Origin: Clostridia bacterium
GTDB lineage: Bacteria; Bacillota; Clostridia; Oscillospirales; Acutalibacteraceae
Length of the DNA stretch: 64,000 nucleotides
Assembly (NCBI GenBank): GCA_017430535.1
Contig: JAFRMR010000026.1
Location: 62,001-126,000, forward strand
Direction: 5' to 3'
Positions within the stretch are counted from its first letter, which is position 1. Every line of letters begins with the position of its first letter. Below the pieces are notes generated by a model. That model was not told where the DNA came from. It saw only the letters and a program-made list of their open reading frames with translations, and made no database searches. Shown one piece after another: positions 54,327 to 62,294 of the stretch. The position numbers and the translations under genes were made by a program.

Positions 54327-55714
54327 CAGAGCAAATCTCCTGTTTTGAGTTTTCTGAGCCAGTCAAGTATGGTGGTCTTAACGGCATTCATTTTTTCTGA
54401 ATTCATTTTCTGCCTCTGCTCCTGTGTGCCGGCAGTATCAATAAGGCCGAAGGTTAAAAGAGACATATAGTCCGAATATCCGCCGGTAAAGTTCGCGGCG
54501 TAATCCGCAAAGTTTGTTTTGCTGAATTTTCCGACGTCCGTGCGCAGGCACTCACCGAACTTTTTAAGCAGGGTGTCATAATCGTCTTTTTCATAGTCTA
54601 TTTTTTCAATATCCGAGGAGCCGTAAAGGAACCAGGGCGAGGTGTCGGCATCGGGGCCGGCTCCCTTATAGGTCCAGGTGGTCCAGCTGTAACCCCTCTT
54701 GTTGAAAATTGAGAAAAGGTAGCCGAAGGTTGTGAGCCCTCTGGGGTAGAATTCGCCGATATAGAAGGGGGCGTTGTAGCCCGCATCCCTTATCTCATTA
54801 ACTTTGCGCAGTATAGTGAAGTTTGTTATATCGTAAAGATGCTCCTGGTAAACAATATTCTTCCAGCCGTAAACATCCGGTGATGCGATGGCGGAAGGGT
54901 CCCATATAGCTTCCATTGTGATTATATGGTCAGGGTCAACCTTCCTTACGGCGTTGTAAATATCATTGCTGAAATCCCAGAAGGTCTGCTGAAAGCTGCC
55001 TTCTCTTGTGATATTGGTGCCCAGGGGCTCGTTCATCAGGTCATACATTGCTATAGCCGTTTCACCGGCATAGTGCTTTGCAACCTCGGTCCAGAAATCT
55101 ATAACAACCTCTCTGTACCTTCTGCCCTTATCCGTATCGTCAAAAAGAGACATGGATTTTGACTGGCCGCAGTGGTCATAGTCATTCTGGTATCCGGGCA
55201 GGCCGTGAAGGTCTATGATAAGGTAAAGGCCGTATTTTTTGCAAAGGGCAACGGCTTCGTCAAGCTCACTGAAATCAATGTTTCCGTTTTCATCCCTGTA
55301 CCAGGTGCCGTTGTCATCGCTCTGAAAGTTGCGGTACCAGATGGGCAGGCGTATAACATTCATACCCAGGGCGGCAACATTTTTGTAGTCTGTTTCCGTA
55401 ATCCAGTTGCTTCTGTAGGTTTTGAAAAGCTCGTGGGTTTTTTCAAGGCCGAATCTTGATACAAGGGTCTGAAAAACCTGCTCCTCACCGGCGGGGTTGG
55501 TATAGGGGCAGAACCAGTCCTCCATTATGCCCCAGCCGCCGAAATTGGTGCCCCTTAAAACAACCTCTTTCCCGCTGCTGTCAAGGATTTTTTCGCCCTC
55601 TGTGTGAAGCAGAGGCAGGGTATCCCCTGCGGATGCGGCAAATACCGGCAGAGCCGATAAAGCCATAATAAGGGCAATAAGAGCGCAGATTAATCTTTTA
55701 ACTGATTTTTTCAC
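54326..55714 (-). CDS. Secreted GH5-family glycoside hydrolase (endoglucanase-like)
   Basis: A 462-residue exported glycosidase. After the signal peptide (LICALIALIMALSALPVFA) comes the GH5 entry LRGTNFGGWGIMEDWFC, the conserved GMNVIRLPIWYR, the acid/base Glu in YDLMNEPLGT and the nucleophile Glu in FYIGEFYPRG. It probably cleaves beta-glucan or mannan. The GTG start is preferred because AGGAG is nine bases before it; an ATG three codons earlier abuts the ribosome site. It heads an operon with the phosphoesterase and hydrolase. Confidence 0.88.
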   Translation of the reverse strand: MKKSVKRLICALIALIMALSALPVFAASAGDTLPLLHTEGEKILDSSGKEVVLRGTNFGGWGIMEDWFCPYTNPAGEEQVFQTLVSRFGLEKTHELFKTYRSNWITETDYKNVAALGMNVIRLPIWYRNFQSDDNGTWYRDENGNIDFSELDEAVALCKKYGLYLIIDLHGLPGYQNDYDHCGQSKSMSLFDDTDKGRRYREVVIDFWTEVAKHYAGETAIAMYDLMNEPLGTNITREGSFQQTFWDFSNDIYNAVRKVDPDHIITMEAIWDPSAIASPDVYGWKNIVYQEHLYDITNFTILRKVNEIRDAGYNAPFYIGEFYPRGLTTFGYLFSIFNKRGYSWTTWTYKGAGPDADTSPWFLYGSSDIEKIDYEKDDYDTLLKKFGECLRTDVGKFSKTNFADYAANFTGGYSDYMSLLTFGLIDTAGTQEQRQKMNSEKMNAVKTTILDWLRKLKTGDLL

Positions 55715-55749
55715 AAGCGGCATCTCCTTTTGTGTTTATAACAAACTAT

Positions 55750-55778
55750 ATTATATTATTGCCCGGCAAAAAAGTCCA
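55750..55778 (-). promoter_or_regulatory. Promoter of the GH5 operon
   Basis: On the minus strand TGGACT and TATAAT are 17 bases apart, 35 bases before the GTG start. Confidence 0.6.
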
Positions 55779-55794
55779 TAGTAAAGGGAAAAAT

Positions 55795-55822
55795 TTGCAA
55801 TTATGTGTTTATATGGTATAAT
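55795..55822 (+). promoter_or_regulatory. Promoter of the zinc-ribbon/TM2 gene
   Basis: TTGCAA and a consensus TATAAT are 16 bases apart, 26 bases before the ATG. Confidence 0.7.
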
Positions 55823-55848
55823 GTAAGCGTTAAAGGGGTGAGAAACTG

Positions 55849-56475
55849 ATGAAAGTTTGTTTTTACTGCAATGCCGAATGTGAAGATGATGCCGAGCTCT
55901 GCCCGGAATGCGGCAAAGATGAGTTCAGCTTCAAATGCTATAACTGCGGTGAGGTTTTTGACTCCGGCTTTTGCCCCAACTGCGGTGTAGAGGCCGGCAA
56001 CAAGGGCAAAATGTGCCCCAACTGCAATAAGCCATATTACGGCCGCTCCTGCCCGGATTGCGGTTATCACGAAATAGCCGCCGGCGCAAACAAAACCTAT
56101 AAAATGTCCCCGGAAGCCATGGCAAAGGCCGCCGGAGAAGGTGGAGCAGAGAGCAAGGTTATAGGTTTAAACAGCAAAAACCTTTCCCCCGAAGCTCTGC
56201 AGCTTGCGGAGATTGCAATGAACAGGGAAGGAAGAGCCCCGGTGGATTTTTCGGCCTTTATGCCGAAAACCAGCGATAAAACCAGAGGCGCCGCCCTTAT
56301 TCTGTGCATCTTTTTCGGCTGGATAGGCGCCCATCAGTTTTATGTGGGCAACAACAAAAAAGGTATGCTTTATTTTGCCACCTTCGGCCTGTTCGGCATA
56401 GGTATTGTGCTTGACCTTATAGCAATTATCAACCGAGATTTCACCGATAAAAAAGGCCTTCCCCTCAAAGAGTGA
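55849..56475 (+). CDS. Triple zinc-ribbon protein with TM2 domain
   Basis: A 208-residue protein. Six CxxC pairs in the first 75 residues make three zinc ribbons (CFYCNAE, CPECG, CYNCG, CPNCG, CPNCN, CPDCG). A linker of about 60 residues follows, then a C-terminal TM2 domain with two membrane segments (FFGWIGAHQFYVGNNKKGML; FGIGIVLDLIAI). The class occurs widely in Clostridia with no defined role. AAGGGGTGAG lies before the ATG. The stop region overlaps the converging radC gene by 11 bases. Confidence 0.85.
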   Translation: MKVCFYCNAECEDDAELCPECGKDEFSFKCYNCGEVFDSGFCPNCGVEAGNKGKMCPNCNKPYYGRSCPDCGYHEIAAGANKTYKMSPEAMAKAAGEGGAESKVIGLNSKNLSPEALQLAEIAMNREGRAPVDFSAFMPKTSDKTRGAALILCIFFGWIGAHQFYVGNNKKGMLYFATFGLFGIGIVLDLIAIINRDFTDKKGLPLKE

Positions 56476-57166
56476 AAAGGCCCCTGAAATTGGCAGTGGA
56501 GGCAAGTGAAAGCGAGCCCCCCGTGCCTATTATTATATGATCCCTGAGTTTTATGCCGGTTTCCCCGAGGAGCCGGCTTATTTCTTTTGTCAGCTCAATA
56601 TCCTCCCTTGAGGGGGCAGGTTCCCCATTCGGATGATTGTGGGCTATTATAACGGAATCTGCATCGCAGGAAAAAGCAAATTCCAGTATATCCCGCTTGT
56701 TTGCCGTAACCCCCGTGCTGCTGCCCTGAGCAATAATGCGGCAGTTTATTGCGTTGCCCGCAGGGTCAAGGCAGATCATAAGCAGGGTTTCGTTTTCTTT
56801 GCCGCTCAATTTATCTCTGATGAAATCGGTTAGTTCAGAAGAATCCGGAAAGGCCACAACCGGGGCTGAATTATTCGTATATCTTTTTGCAATTTCAGGC
56901 AGCACCGACAGCAGAAGGGCGGAGCTTTCACCCATGCCTTCAGTCTTTTCAAGCTCATCATAAGGGGCGTTCAGTATGCCTGCAAGGGAGCCGTATTTTT
57001 CAAGCAGAGCCCCGGCAATGCCGTTTGTATCTTTTCTGGGTATTGCGTAGAAAAGCAGCAGTTCCACAAGGCTTCTGTCCGGCATTTTATCCGCTCCGGT
57101 TTTCCTGAAAGCGTCCCTGACTCTTTTTCTGTGGTCTCCGTGGGGGTATTTTTTGCTTTCCGCCAT
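56465..57166 (-). CDS. radC: RadC-family JAB/JAMM protein
   Basis: A 233-residue RadC homologue. The N-terminal helix-hairpin-helix-like part (LLNAPYDELEKTEGMGESSALLL) precedes the JAMM metalloprotease-like domain with IIAHNHPNGEPAPSREDIE, i.e. the HxH...S..D metal site intact. RadC's biochemical role is unsettled despite its name. GGAAGG is nine bases before the second ATG, which I take as start. It overlaps the TM2 gene tail to tail. Confidence 0.9.
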   Translation of the reverse strand: MAESKKYPHGDHRKRVRDAFRKTGADKMPDRSLVELLLFYAIPRKDTNGIAGALLEKYGSLAGILNAPYDELEKTEGMGESSALLLSVLPEIAKRYTNNSAPVVAFPDSSELTDFIRDKLSGKENETLLMICLDPAGNAINCRIIAQGSSTGVTANKRDILEFAFSCDADSVIIAHNHPNGEPAPSREDIELTKEISRLLGETGIKLRDHIIIGTGGSLSLASTANFRGLFTL

Positions 57167-57507
57167 AGTGCGCATCCTTCCGTTTTAACAATAAAACCGG
57201 CTATTGCAAGGGCGGATGCTCATAAAACAGTAATGCCTCAATAAGCGACCTTTGCGCATCTTGTGCAGGCATTCTTCCTCGGAATACAGCCAAGTATTCC
57301 TCGTCGTCAAAACCTGCAAATATGCACAAATATCATCTTTTTGAGGTGCAAAGCAGTTTTCTCGTGAAAAATAAGCCGCAGAACAAGGAAGATTTGCGAA
57401 GCATACTTTGTGTATGGTGAACAAATCTGACGATGTGCTGCGGTTTTAGTTTTCCGCGAAAACCAATACTGATTTACGAACATCTGCCCAAAGGAAAGCC
57501 GGTGGTT
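57167..57507. repeat. Intergenic element with a 108-base nested hairpin
   Basis: No convincing gene lies here. At 57356-57463 the two ends form an imperfect inverted repeat of about 28 bases (GTTTTCTCGTGAAAAATAAG... / ...TTTTCCGCGAAAAC). Nested inside are perfect arms AGATTTG (57390-57396)/CAAATCT (57422-57428) and CATAC (57402-57406)/GTATG (57412-57416). Such a long concentric dyad suggests a MITE-like mobile repeat or a structured RNA. A weak 79-codon minus-strand frame covers part of it, with Cys-rich unlikely composition. Confidence 0.55.
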
Positions 57508-58239
57508 TTATATCAGCCCGCCGTCGGCGGTAATAACCTGGGCGGTGATGTAGGATGATTTTTCACTTGCCAGGAAGGTAACAACCTCTGCAATTTCCTG
57601 TGCCGTTCCGAAGCGTGAAAGGGGAATTTCTTCGCAGAGCACGGCTTTGTCCGCCGGGGTGAGGTTATCGTTCATCTTTGTATCAACCGCTCCCGGGGCA
57701 ATGCAGTTTACCCTGATGCCCGAGGGGGCAAGCTCCCTGGCAAGGGCTTTTGTGAGGCCTATGATTGCCGCCTTTGTTGCGGAGTAGAGCACTTCGCAGG
57801 AGGCGCCCTTGATGCCCCACATTGAGGAGATGTTGATTATACATCCTTTGTGGTTTTTAAGGAGCAGGGGAGTGCATTCACGGCATACATTGAAAACGCC
57901 TTTGAAATTTACGCCGTTTATTCTTTCAAAATCATCATCCGAGGTATCCTGAAACAGCTTGTTTAGGGCCGCTCCGGCACAGTTTACAGCCGCATATATT
58001 CCGCCGAAATCCGCTTCAACTTTTCCGGTAACGGTTTTTACCTGCGCAGGGTCGGAAACATCCAGCTTATACATCCGGCACCGTCCGCCGGCAGAGTTTA
58101 TCCGAGTTTCAAGCTCTGCGGCGCTTTTTTCATCCGAAAAATATGTGCCCGCTATATCAAAGCCCTCTGCGGCAAGCTTCAGGGCACAGGCCCGGCCTAT
58201 GCCGCCGGAAGCCCCGGTAATAAATGCAACAGGATTCAT
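57508..58239 (-). CDS. SDR-family NAD(P)H oxidoreductase
   Basis: A 243-residue short-chain dehydrogenase: cofactor motif TGASGGIGRA, VNCAGAALN in the NNAG position, and the catalytic Ser-Tyr-Lys in ISSMWGIKGASCEVLYSATKAA, ending in ITADGGLI. It resembles FabG; the SSMWG...GASCEV stretch is also reminiscent of the EF-P 5-aminopentanone reductase YmfI, which is a possible specific role. It follows the lipoprotein gene by three bases and is co-transcribed with it. Confidence 0.85.
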   Translation of the reverse strand: MNPVAFITGASGGIGRACALKLAAEGFDIAGTYFSDEKSAAELETRINSAGGRCRMYKLDVSDPAQVKTVTGKVEADFGGIYAAVNCAGAALNKLFQDTSDDDFERINGVNFKGVFNVCRECTPLLLKNHKGCIINISSMWGIKGASCEVLYSATKAAIIGLTKALARELAPSGIRVNCIAPGAVDTKMNDNLTPADKAVLCEEIPLSRFGTAQEIAEVVTFLASEKSSYITAQVITADGGLI

Positions 58240-58242
58240 ATA

Positions 58243-59139
58243 TCAGAAGTTCAGGGGCAGTGAGTCGGAATCCATAAGGTCTGTCATATTGAAGTAACCC
58301 TTGGGGGTAACAAATTTGGATTCGTCAACCTCATCCGAAATCTCTGTAAACTCAACTATGCTGATATTGCCGTCCGGGTCAAGGGCTTCAATTCTCTTGA
58401 GCTCATCATTTGCATAGTACTTCTTTATTGTGGTGCCGTCTTCGGTGAATATATCAACATCATAAGTGGTGCCGTTCACATCAATTTTACCGCTTTCAAC
58501 AAACTCGGCGTCGTTGTTGCTGGCATCTGAAGCCGCCTGAATTTCTTCAAGCATGGTTTCGTATGTATCATCGGGTATATCCATATACGCCTTCATGCTG
58601 GTAACATACATGGTGCACTTGCCGTCTTTTTTGACTATGGACATGGGGAGAACGGTATTTGAGCCGGCAACGGGCAGCTGGGTTTCAATATAGGAATCAT
58701 CGCCGTTTTTCATCATTGTAACATTGGTGGAAACAGTGTCACCGTCGGTAGGTATGGTCTTTATGGTCATTTTTACCGTGTATTTTTTGCCCTCGGTAAC
58801 CTTTTTGATGTATTCAACATCCCTGTTTTCGGGGTTTGCATCGGGGTCGGTGCTTACATCAACCATTTTTTCGGTATCAATAACGCCGTCGGCAATTGAA
58901 AGCTCCGCCTCGTTGGGCTGGTAATATTCAGACTCCTTGGCAGGGTCGGTCATGGAGTCAACAAATTCCTGCATCTCCTTTGAAAGGGTTGTGGAAACAT
59001 CGGAATTCTCCCCGCCGTTTACATCGCCGTTAACGGAATTGCCGTTTACATCGATTTTATTATCAAGCTTGCGGCAGGAACAGAAGCCGAAAGCAAGAGC
59101 AAACACAAGTATAATTGCCGCCCAGTTTTTTAATTTCAT
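58243..59139 (-). CDS. Putative lipoprotein, DUF6612/LolA-like
   Basis: A 298-residue exported protein. The signal sequence AAIILVFALAFGFCSC offers a Cys for lipid attachment though the lipobox is weak. An Asn/Gly-rich spacer (VNGNSVNGDVNGGENS) follows, then a beta-rich domain (EGKKYTVKMTIKTIPTDGDT; YIETQLPVAGSNTVLP; GTTYDVDIFTEDGTTIKKYY) with the look of LolA/LppX-like lipid-binding lipoproteins. AAGGAG eight bases before the internal ATG fixes the start. Function unknown. Confidence 0.75.
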   Translation of the reverse strand: MKLKNWAAIILVFALAFGFCSCRKLDNKIDVNGNSVNGDVNGGENSDVSTTLSKEMQEFVDSMTDPAKESEYYQPNEAELSIADGVIDTEKMVDVSTDPDANPENRDVEYIKKVTEGKKYTVKMTIKTIPTDGDTVSTNVTMMKNGDDSYIETQLPVAGSNTVLPMSIVKKDGKCTMYVTSMKAYMDIPDDTYETMLEEIQAASDASNNDAEFVESGKIDVNGTTYDVDIFTEDGTTIKKYYANDELKRIEALDPDGNISIVEFTEISDEVDESKFVTPKGYFNMTDLMDSDSLPLNF

Positions 59140-59172
59140 AAGTCGTTCTCCTTTGAAATTATTTACAGATAT

Positions 59173-59201
59173 AGCATACATTTTTTTTGTTTTCAAATCA
59201 A
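59173..59201 (-). promoter_or_regulatory. Probable promoter of the lipoprotein-SDR operon
   Basis: On the minus strand TTGATT and TATGCT are 17 bases apart, about 35 bases upstream of the ATG. Confidence 0.55.
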
Positions 59202-59368
59202 GGGCTAAATATTAAAGTGAAATAATAAAATTGTAAAGATATTGTTTCTAAATTATTAACAGCCGGAAGTCACACGGGAAAATAATGAGGCAAAAATACT
59301 TGAAATAATACAGATTATGTTGTATAATCCCACCTAACCCCTAATACCTAATATCTAGTACCTAGCTT

Positions 59369-59391
59369 GCTACTGTGGCTCAGTTGGTCGA
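59369..59391 (+). pseudogene. 5' fragment of a duplicated tRNA-Thr
   Basis: The first 21 bases (GCTACTGTGGCTCAGTTGGT...) are identical to the 5' end of the intact tRNA-Thr 201 bases downstream, covering acceptor strand and D arm, after which the sequence diverges into unrelated DNA. Confidence 0.8.
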
Positions 59392-59497
59392 ACCGCCGAA
59401 ACGCCGCCTGTGGCGGATGCAGTGAGGCGGTGAGATGAGCAAACAGGGAGAATTGCGACGCGGACCAGCGAGCAAGGCGACCATTGTTTGCGAGGGA
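59392..59497. other. Roughly 106-base insert between tRNA-like segments
   Basis: This GC-rich stretch separates two pieces of a tRNA-like copy. It carries the dyad CCGCC(TGT)GGCGG near 59406 and outer arms GAGCAAACA / TGTTTGCGAG. It does not code for a recognisable protein. Confidence 0.5.
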
Positions 59498-59522
59498 AGA
59501 GCAGCGCATTTCTATATGCGCG
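59498..59522 (+). pseudogene. Anticodon-arm fragment of the duplicated tRNA
   Basis: AGAGCAGCGCATT matches the intact tRNA-Thr from D arm into anticodon loop; the loop then reads TCTATA and the stem closes with TGCGC. No T arm or acceptor 3' strand follows. Confidence 0.65.
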
Positions 59523-59569
59523 ACAGCAGGAATACGGGTCAACATTGAATCAAATAACATAATAAACCT

Positions 59570-59645
59570 GCTACTGTGGCTCAGTTGGTAGAGCAGCGCA
59601 TTCGTAATGCGCGGGTCGCCGGTTCGAGTCCGGCCAGTAGCTCCA
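59570..59645 (+). tRNA. tRNA-Thr (anticodon CGU)
   Basis: A complete cloverleaf of 76 bases including an encoded CCA. Acceptor stem GCTACTG / CAGTAGC, D arm GCTC...GAGC, anticodon stem GCGCA/TGCGC with loop TTCGTAA (anticodon CGT, reads ACG), T arm GCCGG-TTCGAGT-CCGGC. It borders the AT-rich restriction-modification island and could be its integration site. Confidence 0.95.
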
Positions 59646-59650
59646 CGATA

Positions 59651-59681
59651 AAACACCCACTTTGATACAAAGTGGGTGTTT
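59651..59681 (+). terminator. Terminator downstream of tRNA-Thr
   Basis: A perfect 14-bp stem AAACACCCACTTTG / CAAAGTGGGTGTTT with an ATA loop starts five bases after the tRNA CCA; T-rich sequence follows. Confidence 0.85.
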
Positions 59682-60042
59682 CCGTTTGTTTTTGGCTATA
59701 TATAAGGGTTTATGTGGTTTAAGCCGATAATTCCATTTCTAAAAAAGTGTACTTTTGTGAGACTTTTGACCTCATTTTTTGTGCTTTTTTCGTTTCAATT
59801 TACACTCCGTGAAAATTGACCGCACTACGTGAAAATGAAATGCACTTCGTGAAAAAGGGGATCGGAATCGTCCATTAAAATAAAAACCTAACATAAAGCC
59901 ATGCTTTTTATAAAACCAAATTATATGGAAGTAATGCGCCAAATAAATAAACCCGACGAAAACCAGTTCTATTTTTCATCGGGTTCTTTCAGTTTTAGTC
60001 GGTGCAAAACAACTTTCACCAAGTGTCAGTTTAAGTTCATAT
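59682..60042. other. AT-rich intergenic region with iteron-like repeats
   Basis: No gene is apparent. The notable feature is a three-unit repeat at 59803-59855. A short A/T-flanked dyad ACCCGACGAAAA...TTTTTCATCGGGT near 59950-59989 resembles a terminator. Confidence 0.6.
59803..59855. repeat. Three 13-bp iteron-like repeats with 20-bp period
   Basis: CACTCCGTGAAAA, CACTACGTGAAAA and CACTTCGTGAAAA begin at 59803, 59823 and 59843, exactly 20 bases apart. Only the fifth base varies. Each unit contains the dyad CAC-TNC-GTG. The spacing of nearly two helical turns would place bound proteins on one face of the DNA. Confidence 0.8.
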
Positions 60043-60071
60043 TTGACATTTATATAAAAGTATGTTAGTAT
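60043..60071 (+). promoter_or_regulatory. Sigma-A promoter of the restriction-modification island
   Basis: TTGACA and TAGTAT lie 17 bases apart, with the -10 box inside the regulator's likely operator. Confidence 0.8.
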
Positions 60072-60088
60072 GTAAACATACATACTTT
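60057..60088. promoter_or_regulatory. Palindromic operator overlapping the -10 box
   Basis: The core GTATGT-AA-ACATAC is a perfect dyad, flanked by further TATGT/ACATA half-sites and AAAG/CTTT ends. Its position would let the first gene product repress its own operon, as C-proteins do in restriction-modification systems. Confidence 0.7.
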
Positions 60089-60102
60089 GTGGAGGTGATA
60101 GT

Positions 60103-60423
60103 TTGATTGAGGATACCGAATTGACTTTTGGTCAATTACTAAAGACTATGATAAAGCAATCCGGCTTTTCAAATTATGAATTCTATACTCAATTAGGTAT
60201 TGCTAAACCATATTTTTATGAAATTATTGGTGATAGGACGAATCCCCCGCCGCCTGAAAAACAATTTGCAATTCTTAAATTGTTAAACGTAGATAAAAAG
60301 ACGGAGGAAAACTTCTTTAATCTCGCTGCTGAAGCAAGAGATGAAGTTCCTGCAGATATAGCAAAATACCTTAAAGAGAACAATTTGTATTCCGCTATTA
60401 GGGCTGACATAAAAAGGAGTTAA
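60103..60423 (+). CDS. Small HTH regulator of the restriction-modification operon
   Basis: A 106-residue protein with an XRE-like helix-turn-helix (LGIAKPYFYEIIGDRTNPPP) preceded by FGQLLKTMIKQSGFSNYEFY, and a helical C-terminus. It starts with TTG after GGAGGTGA. The gene is AT-rich like the next two, and ends five bases before the methyltransferase gene. By analogy with controller proteins it probably times expression of the nuclease; the palindrome at its promoter fits autoregulation. Confidence 0.8.
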   Translation: MIEDTELTFGQLLKTMIKQSGFSNYEFYTQLGIAKPYFYEIIGDRTNPPPPEKQFAILKLLNVDKKTEENFFNLAAEARDEVPADIAKYLKENNLYSAIRADIKRS

Positions 60424-60428
60424 AAAAG

Positions 60429-62294
60429 ATGAAGAGATTTGATATAATAACTAAAATTGGCGATAAATATCATGTTGGAAATACCGAAACTGGCGAATTC
60501 AGTTATGCGCAAGCTTTAAAACAAGTTGGAAAAGACATCAAGGATTACCAGAAAGGCGACACCGGAGAAAAACATAAGTTTCTTGACATCAGATTTGAAA
60601 ACGAACGACTGTCTATTTTAGTTGAATGTAAAAACAAATTTGGCAAATGGGATAAGTCAAAAATACAAAAGCAATTACAGGATTATGTTAGATTTGAAAA
60701 AGCATATTCGGATAAGAAAATTGTTGCGATACTTGCAGAAACTGACGGAGACGATGTTTGGGTATGGTACGGTCAATCTGTTATTATTGACGATGAACAC
60801 AGAATTGTAGATGAAAAAACTATAAAGACTTTTGAAGAATACGAAGACTTATGTTTTGGTAAGGTTAATGACAAAATCAAAGTTGTTGACTCAATTAAAG
60901 CTTTAAATGAAAAGTTGCACTCTGATGGCATAAACGAAAAACTCCGTAGTCAATTTGTTGGAACTTGTCTTCTTGCATTGAAAAATGGGTTGGTTTACAA
61001 AGATGTCAAGGAAACAATTGACCCGAAAACAGGAAGAAAGCTTCCACCTGAAAAAGTAATTATTCAGAGCATAAAAGATATTCTTGAAGGATTGTTAACA
61101 AGAAGCGGAAGCATAAACAAAGCAAGTAAACTTGCTATACTGAACAACAAGGTTTTAGGCGATCAAGACGTTCGCAGTTTAACATATGACGAATTAAAAG
61201 ATATATTAGCTTTTATAGATGAAAATGTTGTTCCTTATATTAATGACAAAAATACCGCAGGGCAGGATTTGTTAAATTTATTCTTTACAACGTTTAATAA
61301 ATACGTTGGTAAATCTGATAAAAACCAAGCTTTTACCCCAGACCATATTTGCGACTTTATGAGCAAAGCTGTTGGAGTTAATAAGAATTCACGAGTTCTT
61401 GACCCTTGTTGTGGTAGCGGCGCTTTTTTAGTGCGCGCTATGACCGATGCCATGGACGACTGTGAAACGGAAGAAGAAAGAGAAAACGTAAAAAAGAATC
61501 AAATCTTTGGTATTGAATATGAAGAGGGTGCATTTGGCTTAGCTTCAACTAATATGTTGATTCACGGTGATGGCAATTCGAACGTTATTCAAGATTCTAT
61601 GTTCAAGTGTGGAAAGTGGATTGAAGAAAATGACATTAGTATTGTCCTTATGAATCCACCCTATAATGCAACTAAAAAGTGTTGTGACCCCAAATATACT
61701 TGTAATTGGAGTTCAAAGCAAAAAGAAGATCCCTCAAAAGGACTACATTTTGTATACTGGGTTTCGACACACTTACCTTCCACATGTAAAATGGCTGTTT
61801 TGTTGCCAATGCAAGCAGCAATAGGTAATTCAGAAGATGTCAAAACATTCAAAAAGAAGATGTTAGATAATTATACTCTTGAGGCAGTATTTTCCTTGCC
61901 TACAGAAATGTTTTATCCTGGCGCAGCGGCAGTTGCTTGTTGTATGATTTTTGACCTTTCGCAGAAGCATGAGAAATCAAATAAAGATACTTTTTTTGGA
62001 TATTACAAAGACGATAAATTTATTAAACGTAAAGGGCTAGGTCGTATTGAATGTACAGACTTAAATGGAAATAGTTTATGGGCCAAGACAAAAGAATTGT
62101 GGCTAGATTTGTATAAAAATAAGCGCGAGGTTCCTGGTCTATCAGTAATGCACAAGGTAACTTGGAAAGATGAGTGGCTTGCGGAAGCATATATGGAAAC
62201 TGATTATAGTACTATTAATCAATTAGATTTTCAAAATGTATTAAATGACTATTTATCATATTTAGTTAAAGAAGGTGAAGTATTTGAATCTTGA
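60429..62294 (+). CDS. Combined PD-(D/E)xK nuclease and N6-adenine methyltransferase (BcgI A-like)
   Basis: A 621-residue bifunctional enzyme. The first 130 residues hold a nuclease candidate with FLDIRFENERLSILVECKNK, giving the D...ExK triad. From about residue 290 comes an HsdM-like gamma-class methylase: AdoMet motif RVLDPCCGSGAFLVRA and catalytic NPPY in VLMNPPYNATKKC. Length and order agree with BcgI subunit A (Type IIB), which works with a separate specificity subunit, the next gene. AAAGGAG-like GGAGTT precedes the ATG. Base composition marks it as acquired. Confidence 0.82.
   Translation: MKRFDIITKIGDKYHVGNTETGEFSYAQALKQVGKDIKDYQKGDTGEKHKFLDIRFENERLSILVECKNKFGKWDKSKIQKQLQDYVRFEKAYSDKKIVAILAETDGDDVWVWYGQSVIIDDEHRIVDEKTIKTFEEYEDLCFGKVNDKIKVVDSIKALNEKLHSDGINEKLRSQFVGTCLLALKNGLVYKDVKETIDPKTGRKLPPEKVIIQSIKDILEGLLTRSGSINKASKLAILNNKVLGDQDVRSLTYDELKDILAFIDENVVPYINDKNTAGQDLLNLFFTTFNKYVGKSDKNQAFTPDHICDFMSKAVGVNKNSRVLDPCCGSGAFLVRAMTDAMDDCETEEERENVKKNQIFGIEYEEGAFGLASTNMLIHGDGNSNVIQDSMFKCGKWIEENDISIVLMNPPYNATKKCCDPKYTCNWSSKQKEDPSKGLHFVYWVSTHLPSTCKMAVLLPMQAAIGNSEDVKTFKKKMLDNYTLEAVFSLPTEMFYPGAAAVACCMIFDLSQKHEKSNKDTFFGYYKDDKFIKRKGLGRIECTDLNGNSLWAKTKELWLDLYKNKREVPGLSVMHKVTWKDEWLAEAYMETDYSTINQLDFQNVLNDYLSYLVKEGEVFES

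Noticed and set aside
57185-57424. A 79-codon minus-strand frame with a Cys-rich product
   Set aside because: It lies over the structured intergenic element, has no ribosome site and an improbable composition; I treat the DNA as non-coding.
59348-59656. A 102-codon minus-strand frame over the tRNA region
   Set aside because: It runs antisense through the intact tRNA-Thr and the broken copy, so the frame is a by-product of those sequences.
59803-59855. CRISPR array
   Set aside because: Only three 13-bp units with seven-base spacers and no cas genes; the spacing is far too short for CRISPR.
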